From an uncultured Craurococcus sp. (GTDB lineage Bacteria > Pseudomonadota > Alphaproteobacteria > Acetobacterales > Acetobacteraceae): a stretch of DNA of 64,000 bases. Position 1 is the first letter of the stretch. Each line of letters begins with the position of its first letter. The DNA is taken from contig CADCTD010000002.1 of NCBI GenBank assembly GCA_902805545.1, positions 25,124 through 89,123 of the forward strand, in the 5' to 3' direction. Shown here one piece after another: positions 50,065-60,267 of this stretch. Below the pieces are notes generated by a model. That model searched no databases. It saw only the letters and a program-made list of their open reading frames with translations, and had not been told where the DNA came from. A program made the position numbers and the translations under genes.

Positions 50065-51336
50065 TCAGGCCTTCTCCATCGGCTTGCTCATGGCGCCGGC
50101 CGGCATCGGCCCGCCGCCGCGCAGCACCGGGCGGGCGATGCTTTCCGGCAGCGGCAGCGGCCGCTCCAGCCGCCCGAGCAGCGGCAGGATCACCAGGAAG
50201 TACAGGAAGTAGTAGGCCGTCGCGACCCGGGCGATGGTGACATAGGGCTCCTCCGCCGGCTTGCCGCCGACATAGAGAAGCACGATGAAGCCCAAGCACC
50301 ACACCGCGAAGAAGGGCCGCGCCAGCGGGCGGAACCGCATCGAGCGCACCGGCGAGGTATCCAGCCAGGGCAGCACGAAGAGGATGGCGATGGAGCCGAA
50401 CATCAGCACCACGCCGCCGAGCTTGTCCGGCACCGCGCGAAGGATGGCGTAGAAGGGCAGGAAGTACCACTCAGGCACGATGTGCGGCGGCGTCACCAGC
50501 GGGTTCGCCGGGATGTAGTTGTCCGCATGGCCCAGTATGTTCGGGTAGAAGAACACCAGCACCGCGAAGACGATGAAGTAGACGATGAGGCCGACGCTGT
50601 CCTTCGCCGTGTAGTAGGGGTGGAAGGGCACCGTGTCCTGCGGCCCCTTCGGGTCGATCCCGAGCGGGTTGTTGGAGCCGGTGATGTGCAGCGTCGCCAC
50701 ATGCAGGAAGACGACGCCAAGGATCAGGAAGGGCATCAGGTAGTGCAGGCTGTAGAAGCGGTTGAGCGTCGGGTTGTCGACGCTGAAGCCGCCCCAGAGC
50801 CAGGTCACGATGCTCTCGCCGACGAGCGGGACGGCGCTGAAGAGGTTGGTGATGACGGTCGCGCCCCAGAAGGACATCTGGCCCCAGGGCAACACGTAGC
50901 CCATGAAGGCCGTCGCCATCATCAGCAGGAAGATGACCACGCCGAGCATGAAGAGCAGCTCGCGCGGCGCCTTGTAGGACCCGTAGTACAGGTTCCGGAA
51001 GATGTGGATGTAGACCACGATGAAGAACATGCTGGCGCCGTTGGCGTGCGCGTAGCGCAGCAGCCAGCCGTAGTTCACGTCGCGCATGATGCGCTCGACG
51101 CTGTCGAAGGCGAGGCCCGTCTGGGCGGTGTAGTTCATCGCCAGGAAGATGCCGGTGGCCATCATGATCACCAGGCTGACCAGGGCCAACGCGCCGAAAT
51201 TCCAGAAGTAGTTGAAGTTACGGGGCGTGGGGAACGTCCCGTACTCCTTTTGCACCATGGTGAAGATGGGCAGGCGGGCATCGACCCAGCGGATGACCGG
51301 GTTCTTGAACTCGCTCTTATGAAGGCCAATGGCCAT
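50065..51336 (-). CDS. petB: Cytochrome b of the bc1 complex
   Basis: [40 protein letters not shown]. Confidence 0.97.
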   Translation of the reverse strand: MAIGLHKSEFKNPVIRWVDARLPIFTMVQKEYGTFPTPRNFNYFWNFGALALVSLVIMMATGIFLAMNYTAQTGLAFDSVERIMRDVNYGWLLRYAHANGASMFFIVVYIHIFRNLYYGSYKAPRELLFMLGVVIFLLMMATAFMGYVLPWGQMSFWGATVITNLFSAVPLVGESIVTWLWGGFSVDNPTLNRFYSLHYLMPFLILGVVFLHVATLHITGSNNPLGIDPKGPQDTVPFHPYYTAKDSVGLIVYFIVFAVLVFFYPNILGHADNYIPANPLVTPPHIVPEWYFLPFYAILRAVPDKLGGVVLMFGSIAILFVLPWLDTSPVRSMRFRPLARPFFAVWCLGFIVLLYVGGKPAEEPYVTIARVATAYYFLYFLVILPLLGRLERPLPLPESIARPVLRGGGPMPAGAMSKPMEKA

Positions 51337-51347
51337 GGGTGGGCTCC

Positions 51348-51896
51348 TCAGCCGATCCGGATCTGGGTATCGGAGGTGAAGGCGTAGGTCGGGACGGGCA
51401 GGTTCGTCGGTGCCGGCCCGACGCGAATACGGCCCGAGGTGTCATAGGCGCTGCCGTGGCACGGGCAGAACCAGCCGCCGAAGGGGCCGCGCTGGTCGGT
51501 GGGTTTCTGCCCGAGCGGGATGCATCCCAGATGGGTGCAGATACCGACAACGACCAGCCACTGATCCTTCTTGACCCGCACCTGGTCCGGCTCCGGGTCG
51601 CGCAGCTCGGAGAGCAGGGTGGCGCGGGCCGCCTTGATCTCCTCCTCGGTCCGGCTGCGCACGAAGACCGGCTTGCCGCGAAAGACCACCGTGATGGCGG
51701 AGCCGGCAGCAATCGGTTTCAGGTCGACATCGGTCGTGGAGACGGCCAGGGTGTCGCGCGCCGGGTTCATCGAGCTGATGAACGGCCAGGCGATCGCGCC
51801 GACGCCGACCGCCGCGAAGGAACCTGTCACGAGTTGCAGGAAGTCCCGGCGGGTCCCGCCGTCCTGCGGCGCAGGTTGCGCCATGCTATCGGCCAT
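51348..51896 (-). CDS. petA: Rieske iron-sulfur subunit of the bc1 complex
   Basis: [10 protein letters not shown]...CPCHGSAYD; Tat-like RRDFLQL. Confidence 0.97.
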   Translation of the reverse strand: MADSMAQPAPQDGGTRRDFLQLVTGSFAAVGVGAIAWPFISSMNPARDTLAVSTTDVDLKPIAAGSAITVVFRGKPVFVRSRTEEEIKAARATLLSELRDPEPDQVRVKKDQWLVVVGICTHLGCIPLGQKPTDQRGPFGGWFCPCHGSAYDTSGRIRVGPAPTNLPVPTYAFTSDTQIRIG

Positions 51897-52114
51897 GCCT
51901 CATCGTCCTTGATCGCGGCACACTCCCGCTCCCGGGGCGGAAGGGGAGGACCGAATGCGATTGCCGCGGCCGGGCCAGGCTCGATCCGCCAAGCATGGAT
52001 CGTGCCTCCAGACGCGCTGCGCCGCATATAAAGGTACGCTATGCAGGGTGGCAATCCGCCGGAACCGCAATCAACCGGCTATTATTTCGCCCCGGCGGCA
52101 AGGAGAGGACAGCG

Positions 52115-53023
52115 GTGACAGAGAGTAACGCAGCCCTGGCGGGCACCGATCCCGCCGCCCACCGCCTGGCCGAGCCGGCCCGCCAATGGTTCGAGAGCCT
52201 GCGCGACCGGATCTGCGCCGCCTTCGAGTCGATCGAGGAGGAGTGCGATACCGGCCCGCATGCCCACCTCCCGCCCGGCCGCTTCGAGCGCACCGCCTGG
52301 ACGCGGGAGGGCGGCGGCGGCGGGGTGATGTCCCTGATGAAGGGCCGGGTCTTCGAGAAGGTCGGAGTGAACTGCTCAACCGTGCACGGCGAGTTCTCCC
52401 CGGAATTCCGCAAGCAGATCCCGGGCGCCGAGGCGGATCCGCGCTTCTTCGCGACCGGGATCTCGCTCGTCGCCCATCTGCGCAGCCCCCGCGTGCCGGC
52501 GGCGCACATGAACACCCGCTTCCTCTCCACCTCCCGCGCCTGGTTCGGCGGCGGCGGCGACATCACCCCGATGGCGCTCGACGCCCCGGAGTCGCAGGAG
52601 GACGCCGCCCGCTTCCACGCCGCCTACAAGGCCGCCTGCGACCGCTACGACCCGGCCTGGTACCCGCGCTTCAAGACCTGGTGCGACGAGTACTTCTGGC
52701 TGCCCCACCGCGGCGAGGCGCGGGGCCTCGGCGGCATCTTCTTCGACTGGCTGGGCGACCGGACCCCGGGCCACGGGGCGGACGAGGATTTCGAGTTCGT
52801 CAAGGATGTCGGCCTCGCCTTCCTCGAGAGCTACCCGGCCATCATCCGCGCCCGCATGCGCGAGCCCTGGACGGAGGCGGAGCGGGAGCACCAGCTCATC
52901 CGCCGCGGCCGCTACGTGGAGTTCAACCTGCTTCACGACCGCGGCACGCTCTTCGGGCTGAAGACCGGCGGGAATGTCGAGGCGATCCTGATGTCCCTTC
53001 CTCCGGAAGCGAAATGGCCCTGA
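52115..53023 (+). CDS. hemF: Oxygen-dependent coproporphyrinogen-III oxidase
   Basis: [77 protein letters not shown] start. Confidence 0.96.
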   Translation: MTESNAALAGTDPAAHRLAEPARQWFESLRDRICAAFESIEEECDTGPHAHLPPGRFERTAWTREGGGGGVMSLMKGRVFEKVGVNCSTVHGEFSPEFRKQIPGAEADPRFFATGISLVAHLRSPRVPAAHMNTRFLSTSRAWFGGGGDITPMALDAPESQEDAARFHAAYKAACDRYDPAWYPRFKTWCDEYFWLPHRGEARGLGGIFFDWLGDRTPGHGADEDFEFVKDVGLAFLESYPAIIRARMREPWTEAEREHQLIRRGRYVEFNLLHDRGTLFGLKTGGNVEAILMSLPPEAKWP

Positions 53024-53087
53024 GCGGCGCATTGCCGCGCCCTGCCGCCCCGGTCCAGGCTGCGCCTGACGCTTGAGGAGATGCCCG

Positions 53088-54068
53088 ATGCGCGCAGTCT
53101 GGTACGACCGGCAAGGCCCGGCCGACGAGGTCCTGACCTATGGCGAGCTGCCGACGCCGAGCCCCGGCCCGGGCGAGGTGCTGGTCCGCCTCGCGACCTC
53201 CGGCGTCAACCCGTCCGACTGGAAGAGCCGTAGCGGCCGGGCCCGGCCCATGGCCTTCCCCCGCGTCATCCCCCACAGCGACGGCGCCGGCCATGTCGAG
53301 GCGGTGGGGGAGGGGGTGCCGCGCCAGCGCATCGGCCAGCGGGTATGGACCTGGAATGGCCAGTGGAAGCGCGCCTTCGGCACGGCGGCCGAGTACATCG
53401 CCCTGCCCTCCGAGCAGGCGGTGCCGCTGCCCGAGGGCACCGGCTTCGCCGAGGGTGCCTGCCTCGGCATCCCGGCGCTGACCGCGCTTCATGCTTTGCT
53501 GACCGATGGCGGCGTCACCGGCCAGCGGGTGCTTGTCACCGGCGGGGCCGGCTCGGTCGGGCATTACGCCATCCAGTTCGCCCGGCTGCTGGGTGCGGCG
53601 CAGGTCATCGCCACGGTCAGCGGCGAGGCGAAGGCGGCCCATGCCATGGCAGCCGGCGCCGACCAGACGGTCAACTACCGCAGCGAGGACGTGGCCGAGC
53701 GCGTGCTGGCGCTGAGCGGCGGGGCGGGCGTCGACCGGGTGGTCGAGGTCGACGTCACCAGCGGCGCCGCGCTGCTGCCGCGCCTCATGGCGCCGGGCGG
53801 GGTCTGCGCCGTCTACGGCGCGAACGGGGCCGATGCGACGGTCAATTTCGGCGCCGCCATCATGCGCGGCATCGCGCTCCGCTTCTTCATCGTCTACGAG
53901 CTGACGGCGGCCCAGCGGGCGACGGCCGTCGGCGCCCTGACGCCCTGGCTCGAGCGCGGCCTGGTCCGCCATGCGGTCGCCGCCCATGCCCCGCTCGCCG
54001 ATTGCGCCGCAGCGCAGGATGCGGTGGAGAAGGGGGCCTATATCGGCAATCTCGTGCTGGACTGCTGA
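53088..54068 (+). CDS. NADPH:quinone reductase / zinc-type alcohol dehydrogenase-like (MDR family)
   Basis: GVNPSDWKSRSG; VLVTGGAGSVGHYAIQFARLLGA. Confidence 0.93.
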   Translation: MRAVWYDRQGPADEVLTYGELPTPSPGPGEVLVRLATSGVNPSDWKSRSGRARPMAFPRVIPHSDGAGHVEAVGEGVPRQRIGQRVWTWNGQWKRAFGTAAEYIALPSEQAVPLPEGTGFAEGACLGIPALTALHALLTDGGVTGQRVLVTGGAGSVGHYAIQFARLLGAAQVIATVSGEAKAAHAMAAGADQTVNYRSEDVAERVLALSGGAGVDRVVEVDVTSGAALLPRLMAPGGVCAVYGANGADATVNFGAAIMRGIALRFFIVYELTAAQRATAVGALTPWLERGLVRHAVAAHAPLADCAAAQDAVEKGAYIGNLVLDC

Positions 54069-54074
54069 TCGGGC

Positions 54075-55604
54075 TCAGCCATCGGCCGCGGCCTTCAGGT
54101 CGCGGATGCGCGGGTCGGCGGTGATGTCGAGCAGGTCGATCTCCTCCTCGATCACGTGGAAGGCGTCGTCGCCGATCGTCCCGTGCGAACGCAGCGCCTG
54201 GAGCACCCGGCGCTGCGCCGCGACCGCCTGGCGCTGCAGGCCGGCGAGATCCTCGCCGCCGCCTTCCACCGGCTGCAGCCGGGCGAGGTATTCCCGCTCC
54301 AGCACCTCCGCCGCCCGGCCTGGCTTCGCCGCGCGCAGCACCTCGAGCGCCGCGCTCGCGGTCGCCTGCCGGGCCAGCGCCACCTCCCGCTCCACCCCGC
54401 CGTCGTCCGGCAGGCCCAGCCGCTCGAGCAGCCAGCGCAGGCTGAGCCCCTGCAGCACCAGGGTGACGACCGCGACCGAGAAGGCGGTCAGCAGAATCAG
54501 GTCGCGGTAGGGGAAGCCCTCCGGCAGGGCCAGCGCCGCGGCCAGGGTGACGATTCCCCGCATGCCGCACCAGGCGATGACCAGCCCGCCCTCCAGGCTC
54601 GGCGTGGCCGCCGTCCGCCGCCCGAGCCGGGCGATGCCGACATAGCCCATCACCCAGGCGAAGCGCATGAGGATGACGACGGCGCAGGCGGCCGCGGCGA
54701 AGGCGGCATCCTGCCACCGCCAGCCGTCCAGCCGCTCGAGGATGCCGCGCAGCTGCAGCCCGATCAGGATGAAGGCCAGGATGTTGAGGGTGAAGACCGC
54801 CACCTCCCAGACCGCATAGCTGGCGATCCGGTACCGCCCCCCGATCCGCCCGGGGATGAGCCGGGCGATGGTCATCGCATAGGCGACCATGGTGATGATG
54901 GCCGAGAGCCCGAGCCGCTCCGCCAGCAGCCAGACCGCGAAGGTGCCGAGGAATTGCACCAGCACGGCGACGGCGATGTCCTGCCGGTGAATCCCCATCC
55001 AGATCCAGACCCAGGCCGCAGCGATGCCGAAGAGCGCCCCGCCGCCGCAGGTCAGCAGCAGCATCGGCACCACTTCCCAGGTGCTGAACGCCTCGCCCAT
55101 GGCTGCCCCGACCGCAACGCGGAACAGCAGCAGCGCCGTCGCGTCGTTCAGCAGGCTCTCCCCCTCGAGGATCACCAGCACCCGCTGCGGCGGCCGGAGC
55201 TGCCGCAGCACCGCCGCGGCGGCGGAGGCATCGGGCGGCGCGACGATGGCGCCGAGGGCGATCGCCGCCGCCCAGGGCAGGCCCGGCTCGATCAGCCGCG
55301 CCACCCATGCGACGGCGAAGGCGGTGCAGAGCACGCAGACCAGCACCAGCCCGCCGACCGCCCGCCAATTCGCCCGGAGGTCGCGCGGCGAGGCGTCGTA
55401 GGCCGCATCGAGGAGGGTCGGCGCGACGAAGAGGGCCAGAGCCAGCTCCGGGTCGAGCGTCACATGCGGCAGGCCCGGCACCAGCGCCCCGGCAGTGCCG
55501 GCCAGCGCCAGCAGGGCCGGGTAGGGCACGCGGAGCCGCTTCGCCAGCACGGCCAGCAGCGCGCCCGCCAGCAGCAGGAGGATGACCGTTTCGAAGATCA
55601 GCAT
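54075..55604 (-). CDS. Na+/H+ antiporter (CPA1 family)
   Basis: ALGAIVAPPDASAAAAVLRQLRPPQRVLVILEGESLLNDATALLLFR; IAWCGMRGIVTLAAALALP. Confidence 0.93.
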   Translation of the reverse strand: MLIFETVILLLLAGALLAVLAKRLRVPYPALLALAGTAGALVPGLPHVTLDPELALALFVAPTLLDAAYDASPRDLRANWRAVGGLVLVCVLCTAFAVAWVARLIEPGLPWAAAIALGAIVAPPDASAAAAVLRQLRPPQRVLVILEGESLLNDATALLLFRVAVGAAMGEAFSTWEVVPMLLLTCGGGALFGIAAAWVWIWMGIHRQDIAVAVLVQFLGTFAVWLLAERLGLSAIITMVAYAMTIARLIPGRIGGRYRIASYAVWEVAVFTLNILAFILIGLQLRGILERLDGWRWQDAAFAAAACAVVILMRFAWVMGYVGIARLGRRTAATPSLEGGLVIAWCGMRGIVTLAAALALPEGFPYRDLILLTAFSVAVVTLVLQGLSLRWLLERLGLPDDGGVEREVALARQATASAALEVLRAAKPGRAAEVLEREYLARLQPVEGGGEDLAGLQRQAVAAQRRVLQALRSHGTIGDDAFHVIEEEIDLLDITADPRIRDLKAAADG

Positions 55605-55879
55605 GCGGCACCTTCCCCGGCGGCGGCTCTCCGGTCACCCTGCCGGAATCGGACCCGGAGCGGCTTCCGTTCGCCCTGGCTTACGAAAGCCGCTCCTGGC
55701 TGTAACCTGACCGGGCGGATTCCGGCCGAGCAAGGCCGCCCGACCGGATTTCGCGCCCGACCATGATCCGCCATCGCCGGATGCCGGATCGGTGGTCTAG
55801 CTTGCTGTCATGTCGCGTGATCCGCGCCTCGGGCTGTTCCAGCCCTCGGCGATCACGCCCAAGCCGGGAGAGAACCGCC

Positions 55880-56857
55880 ATGATACGCCGCCGCGCCCTG
55901 CTCGCGGGCGCACCGAGCCTGCTCGCCGCGCCCGCCCTTGCCCAATCCACCGGCGACTGGCCGAACCGGTCGATCCGCGCGGTGATCCCCTGGCCGCCAG
56001 GCGGCTCGACCGATGTGCTCGCCCGCCTGGTCTGCGAGCAGCTCGGCCAGAAGCTCGGCCAGAACTACGTGCTGGAGAACCGCCCCGGGGCCGGCGGCAA
56101 TATCGGCATGGATGCGATCGCGAAAGCGGCCCCGGACGGCTACACCCAGGGTCCTGCGACCATCGCCAACCTCTCCATCGCGCAATTCCTCTACGCGCGG
56201 CTGCCTTTCGACCCCGAGAAGGACTTCTCGGTCATCTCCATGCATTGGGAGCTGCCGAACGTGCTGGTGGCGCCGGCGCAGCACTGCCCGGCCAACACCG
56301 CCCGCGAGTTCATCGACTGGGCCCGCAACCGGACGAACGGCGTCTCCTTTGGCAGCCCAGGCGTCGGGACGACGGCGCATCTCTGCGGGAGCATGTTCTG
56401 CGACCGGCAGAAGATCGACGGCCAGCACGTCCCCTTCCGTGGCGCCGCGCAGATCATCCCCGCCATGCTGGCGGGCGACCTGACCTTCGCCATCGACAAC
56501 CTGGCCAGCTACATCCCGGTGATCCAGGAGGGGCGGATGAAGGCCTTCGCCGTCACCAGCCCGGAGCGCTGGCCCTCGCTGCCCAATATCCCGACCATGG
56601 GCCAGGCCGGCATCCCGGATTTCGTCGTCACATCCTGGTGCGCCTGGGTCGGCCCGGCGGGGATGCCGCGGCCGATCGTCGAGCGGGTGAACGCAGCGAT
56701 GAAGGAGGTGGCGGAGGATCCCGCCATGCAGCGGCGCTTCGAGCAGACCGGCGCCCGCTGCGTCTGGAGCACGCCGGAGGATGCGGTGAAGCACGCCGCC
56801 AGCCAGCGGCCGATGCTCAAGGAGATGGTCCGCATCTCCGGCGCCCGGATGGAGTGA
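55880..56857 (+). CDS. Bug family (TctC-like) tripartite tricarboxylate receptor protein
   Basis: Tat-like N-terminus; IRAVIPWPPGGSTDVLARLVCEQLGQKLGQNYVLENRPGAGGNIGMDAIAKAAPDGYT. Confidence 0.95.
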   Translation: MIRRRALLAGAPSLLAAPALAQSTGDWPNRSIRAVIPWPPGGSTDVLARLVCEQLGQKLGQNYVLENRPGAGGNIGMDAIAKAAPDGYTQGPATIANLSIAQFLYARLPFDPEKDFSVISMHWELPNVLVAPAQHCPANTAREFIDWARNRTNGVSFGSPGVGTTAHLCGSMFCDRQKIDGQHVPFRGAAQIIPAMLAGDLTFAIDNLASYIPVIQEGRMKAFAVTSPERWPSLPNIPTMGQAGIPDFVVTSWCAWVGPAGMPRPIVERVNAAMKEVAEDPAMQRRFEQTGARCVWSTPEDAVKHAASQRPMLKEMVRISGARME

Positions 56858-56875
56858 GGCGGCGCCCCTCCGGGG

Positions 56876-57079
56876 CTACCGGTCCTGCTGGTAGCCCTGG
56901 TTGGTGGTGTTCTGCTTGATATCGCCCTGACGCCCCTGCTGGCCGAGGTTGCGGTCGCGGCTGGACTTCACCGCCTCGGCCTTCTGGGCGCCCATATCGC
57001 CCTCGGGGCTCTGGGCGCCGGGGCCGTGCGGGCTGCGATTGGCCGGCGGAACCGGCGGCGGATGGGCCTTGGATGACAT
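56876..57079 (-). CDS. Small hydrophilic, low-complexity protein
   Basis: MSSKAHPPPVPPANRSPHGPGAQSPEGDMGAQKAEAVKSSRDRNLGQQGRQGDIKQNTTNQGYQQDR. Confidence 0.65.
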   Translation of the reverse strand: MSSKAHPPPVPPANRSPHGPGAQSPEGDMGAQKAEAVKSSRDRNLGQQGRQGDIKQNTTNQGYQQDR

Positions 57080-57176
57080 GGCGTCCCCCATTTGCTGGTG
57101 ATGAGCGGCCACAACGCCGCCCCGCGGCAGGGCGTTCCCCCTGGTCATCCGCCGCGCCGCGCCGCATACCGCAGCC

Positions 57177-57827
57177 ATGCCCGCCCCCGACACCACGCCG
57201 CTCTGGCTGAACAGCCTGTTCGTGGACCATGCCCTGCTGCGCCTCGGCTGGCGCAACTGGGGCGTGGTGGAGGCGGGGCGGCTCTACCGCTCCAACCATC
57301 CGCTGCCCTGGCAGCTCCGCGCCGCGGCGCGCCGCTTCGGCCTCAGGACGGTCATCAACCTGCGCGGCGAGCGCACCGGCTGCGGTTCCGACCGGCTGGG
57401 CCGGGTGGCGGCGGAGGAACTCGGCCTCGCCCATATCGACGCGCCCTTCGAGAGCCGCGGGGCGCCGCACAAGGACCGCATCCTCCGCCTCGCCGAGATC
57501 TTCCGCACCATGCGGGAGCCGGCGCTGATGCACTGCAAGTCGGGCGCCGACCGCACCGGCCTCGCCGCCGGGCTCTGGCTGCTGCTGCAGGGGAGGCCGC
57601 CGGCGGAGGCGCTGGCGCAGCTCTCGCTCCGCCACGGCCATATCCGCCAGAGCCGCACCGGCATCCTCGATGCCTTCTTCCTCGCCTATGCCGCCGCCCA
57701 TGCGCGGGAGGGCAAGCCCTTCCTCGATTGGCTGCAAGAGGACTATTCCGAAGCGGCGTTGCGCGAGGCCTTCCGGTCGAAGGCCTGGGCCGACCGTCTG
57801 GTCGACGGCATCCTACGCCGCGAATAG
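57177..57827 (+). CDS. Dual-specificity/tyrosine phosphatase-like protein
   Basis: CX5R signature HCKSGADRTGLAAGLWLLL. Confidence 0.9.
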   Translation: MPAPDTTPLWLNSLFVDHALLRLGWRNWGVVEAGRLYRSNHPLPWQLRAAARRFGLRTVINLRGERTGCGSDRLGRVAAEELGLAHIDAPFESRGAPHKDRILRLAEIFRTMREPALMHCKSGADRTGLAAGLWLLLQGRPPAEALAQLSLRHGHIRQSRTGILDAFFLAYAAAHAREGKPFLDWLQEDYSEAALREAFRSKAWADRLVDGILRRE

Positions 57828-58293
57828 CCCGATCCCCGATCAGCCGGACCGTCGCCCGCCGACCGAGGATCGGCCCTGCGCAGCCGGCGATGCATGCCCC
57901 GAGTGCTTCCACCCGGGACGATCGCGGGCCAGGCGAGCAGCCCTTGCAGCGCACCGTCCGCGTCAGGTGGACACCGGGGATGAGCGCCACGCCGGGCTCG
58001 AGTGCCTTCGCCCTCAACGCCATCCGGGCATGCCGCGGATCATCGAAACCGCGCCAATCCCGACCTCGGGCAGCGTCAGCAGCATGCCGGCCGGCACCAC
58101 CGCCGCGCTGGCCAGCCCGTGCCGTGCCAGGCGGAAGCCCCGCGCCAGCCGCGCCCCGAGCGAGGCGCCCATCGCCACCTGCGCCGCATCGATCAGCGGC
58201 ACCGGCGCGCCGATCCGCCGCGCCCGGCGATTTTTTGGGACGCTCCTTAACCCGGGATTCACCTCCGTCACGCTATGTCGCTGGTTGATCGCC

Positions 58294-58557
58294 ATGATAC
58301 CGCCGAGCGCCCTTCCCCCGATCGCCAGCCGAGGCACGGACTCGCCTCATCTCCGCCGGGCCGCGGATGCACCGGTCGCCGCGCCGGGCCCGTCGCCGGC
58401 TGCGCAGCCCAATCCGAGCCTGCGGATCGACCCCTCGCTCGGCATCGTGGTGATGGAGTTCCGCGACCGCTCCGGCGCCGTCGCTGCCACCCTGCCGACG
58501 CAGCGGGAACTGGAGGCCTACCGCTCGGCCCAGCGCCGCGGACAGGAGAAGCCATAG
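58294..58557 (+). CDS. FlaG-like flagellar protein
   Basis: NPSLRIDPSLGIVVMEFRDRSGAVAATLPTQRELEAYRSAQ; adjacent to flbT-flg genes. Confidence 0.55.
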   Translation: MIPPSALPPIASRGTDSPHLRRAADAPVAAPGPSPAAQPNPSLRIDPSLGIVVMEFRDRSGAVAATLPTQRELEAYRSAQRRGQEKP

Positions 58558-58585
58558 GCCGTCACCGCGGCCAGCGAATGCCGGA

Positions 58586-59101
58586 TCACGGTCCGACCTG
58601 TCGCGCAGCCCCTTGGTCGAGGGCTTCGGCAGCCACGCCCCGGCCCGCGCGCAGCGTCAGCGTCGTCCGCCCCTCGGCCTGGCCCGGCGGCCGCGTGGCG
58701 GCGAGCGGGGCGATGCCGAGCACCTCCTCCTCATGCCGCATCACCCGCCGCGCCAGCTTCAGCGCCTGGTAGCAGTCGTCCAATTCGGCGAGGCCGAGTG
58801 CCTGGCGCAGCATCTCCCGCGCCAGGGCCGAGGTGGTGGCCTGCTGGAAATCGCCGATCAGCCTGCGCGCCGCCTGCAAGCCGCCGGCCCGCTCCTCATC
58901 CGTGCCGATATAGGCCGTCTGCAGGGCAAAGTAGATGCGCCGCGCCGGCGTCGTCGCCGCCTCCGGCGGCATGATCTGCTTGCCGAAGAGGAAGCGCGCC
59001 TTGGCCGCCAGCTCGATCCGCGTGCGGTTGCGGAAGCGGATCGGCGCGCCATTGACGACCATCATGTCGCCCTGCCGCAATTCGAGCACCAGCGTGGACA
59101 T
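58586..59101 (-). CDS. flbT: Flagellar biosynthesis regulator FlbT
   Basis: LVLELRQGDMMVVNGAPIRFRNRTRIELAAKARFLFGKQIM. Confidence 0.92.
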   Translation of the reverse strand: MSTLVLELRQGDMMVVNGAPIRFRNRTRIELAAKARFLFGKQIMPPEAATTPARRIYFALQTAYIGTDEERAGGLQAARRLIGDFQQATTSALAREMLRQALGLAELDDCYQALKLARRVMRHEEEVLGIAPLAATRPPGQAEGRTTLTLRAGRGVAAEALDQGAARQVGP

Positions 59102-59186
59102 TCTTGTTCCTTTCGGCTCCGCGTGGCGGAGAGTTGGCGGATCCTCGCATGCGTCGCTTAACGCGGACTGAAACCCGGCGGCCGGA

Positions 59187-60254
59187 TCACCGCAGATAGC
59201 GCACGAGGCTGAGAGACCCGATCGTGCCGATCGCGTTGTAGCTGGCCTCGAGCGCGGTCTTCGTGGCCTGCATCCGGGTCAGCACCTCGGCCATGTCGAC
59301 CTCCTCGATATCGGCGAGCTGCGCCCTCAGCTGGTCGTGCATCTGCCCATGCCGGGTCCGCAGGCCGGCGAGCTGCTGCTCGGTCTGCCCAAGGGCGCCC
59401 TGCTCGTCCGCGAGCGCGGCGGAGGCGCTCTGCAGGCCGAGGCGGATGGTATCGGCCAGCGCCTTGAAATCAGGGGGAGAGGTGGCCTGCGCCGGGGTGA
59501 GGGCGGCGATGCTGGCAAGGCCCCGCAGCAGGTCCCGTGCCCAGGCGCCGGTGGTCTCCCCGCTGGAGGTCGCGGCCGCGTTGCGGTTGGCGAAGAGGCC
59601 GACCGGCGTCGCCGTGCCGTCGGCCGAGACCACGCTTCGCCGTGGCTCGCCGCCGCCGCGCGACGGGTCGGTGACGAAGCTGGAGAAGGGCGTGACGCCC
59701 GCGCTGTCATCGAGCGCCGCCGCCCTGGTCGCCGCCGCCACCGCCGCCGCCTTGCCGCCGCCGAGCGAGCCGATGGCGGCCGCGATCTGCGCCGCCATGC
59801 CGCCGGTCGGCAGCCCGTCCGGGTCGGGCACCGGCGGGTTGGCGAAGTCGCTGCCGCCGAAGAGATACTCGCCGCCCTGCTGCGCATTCAGCAACTGCCC
59901 GACCTCGACCAGCGCCTGCCGGGCCTGGCTCGCATAGAGCGGCAGCACGTCCGGATTGTTGGCGTCGAGCTTCACCGCGATGGTGGAGCCGAACTGCCGC
60001 GCGATTTCCGCCAGCCGGCCGAGCGCCTGCTGCGTCGCCTCGGTGCGCGAGAGCGCCTGGCCGATGAGCGTGCCATAGGTGTCGCGCCGCGCGATCTCCG
60101 CCCGCAGCGAGAGGGCGCGCGGCAGCTGCGGGCCGAGATCGGCCGGCTGCTCGCTCTTCAGCCCCGTCGCCTGCTGCCGCGTCAGTGTCAGCAGGCGGGC
60201 GCGCAGCACCGCGGTGTCGTTGTCGAGCCGTGCGATGGTGTCGATTCCCGGCAT
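59187..60254 (-). CDS. flgL: Flagellar hook-associated protein FlgL (HAP3)
   Basis: Flagellin-like N- and C-termini; GGEYLFGGSD; downstream of flgK. Confidence 0.88.
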   Translation of the reverse strand: MPGIDTIARLDNDTAVLRARLLTLTRQQATGLKSEQPADLGPQLPRALSLRAEIARRDTYGTLIGQALSRTEATQQALGRLAEIARQFGSTIAVKLDANNPDVLPLYASQARQALVEVGQLLNAQQGGEYLFGGSDFANPPVPDPDGLPTGGMAAQIAAAIGSLGGGKAAAVAAATRAAALDDSAGVTPFSSFVTDPSRGGGEPRRSVVSADGTATPVGLFANRNAAATSSGETTGAWARDLLRGLASIAALTPAQATSPPDFKALADTIRLGLQSASAALADEQGALGQTEQQLAGLRTRHGQMHDQLRAQLADIEEVDMAEVLTRMQATKTALEASYNAIGTIGSLSLVRYLR

Positions 60255-60267
60255 CGGTCCCCCTTGC

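Noticed and set aside
58014-58337. 107-aa minus-strand ORF next to the FlaG-like gene
   Set aside because: Overlaps the FlaG-like start antisense and has no convincing family features; cannot be supported.
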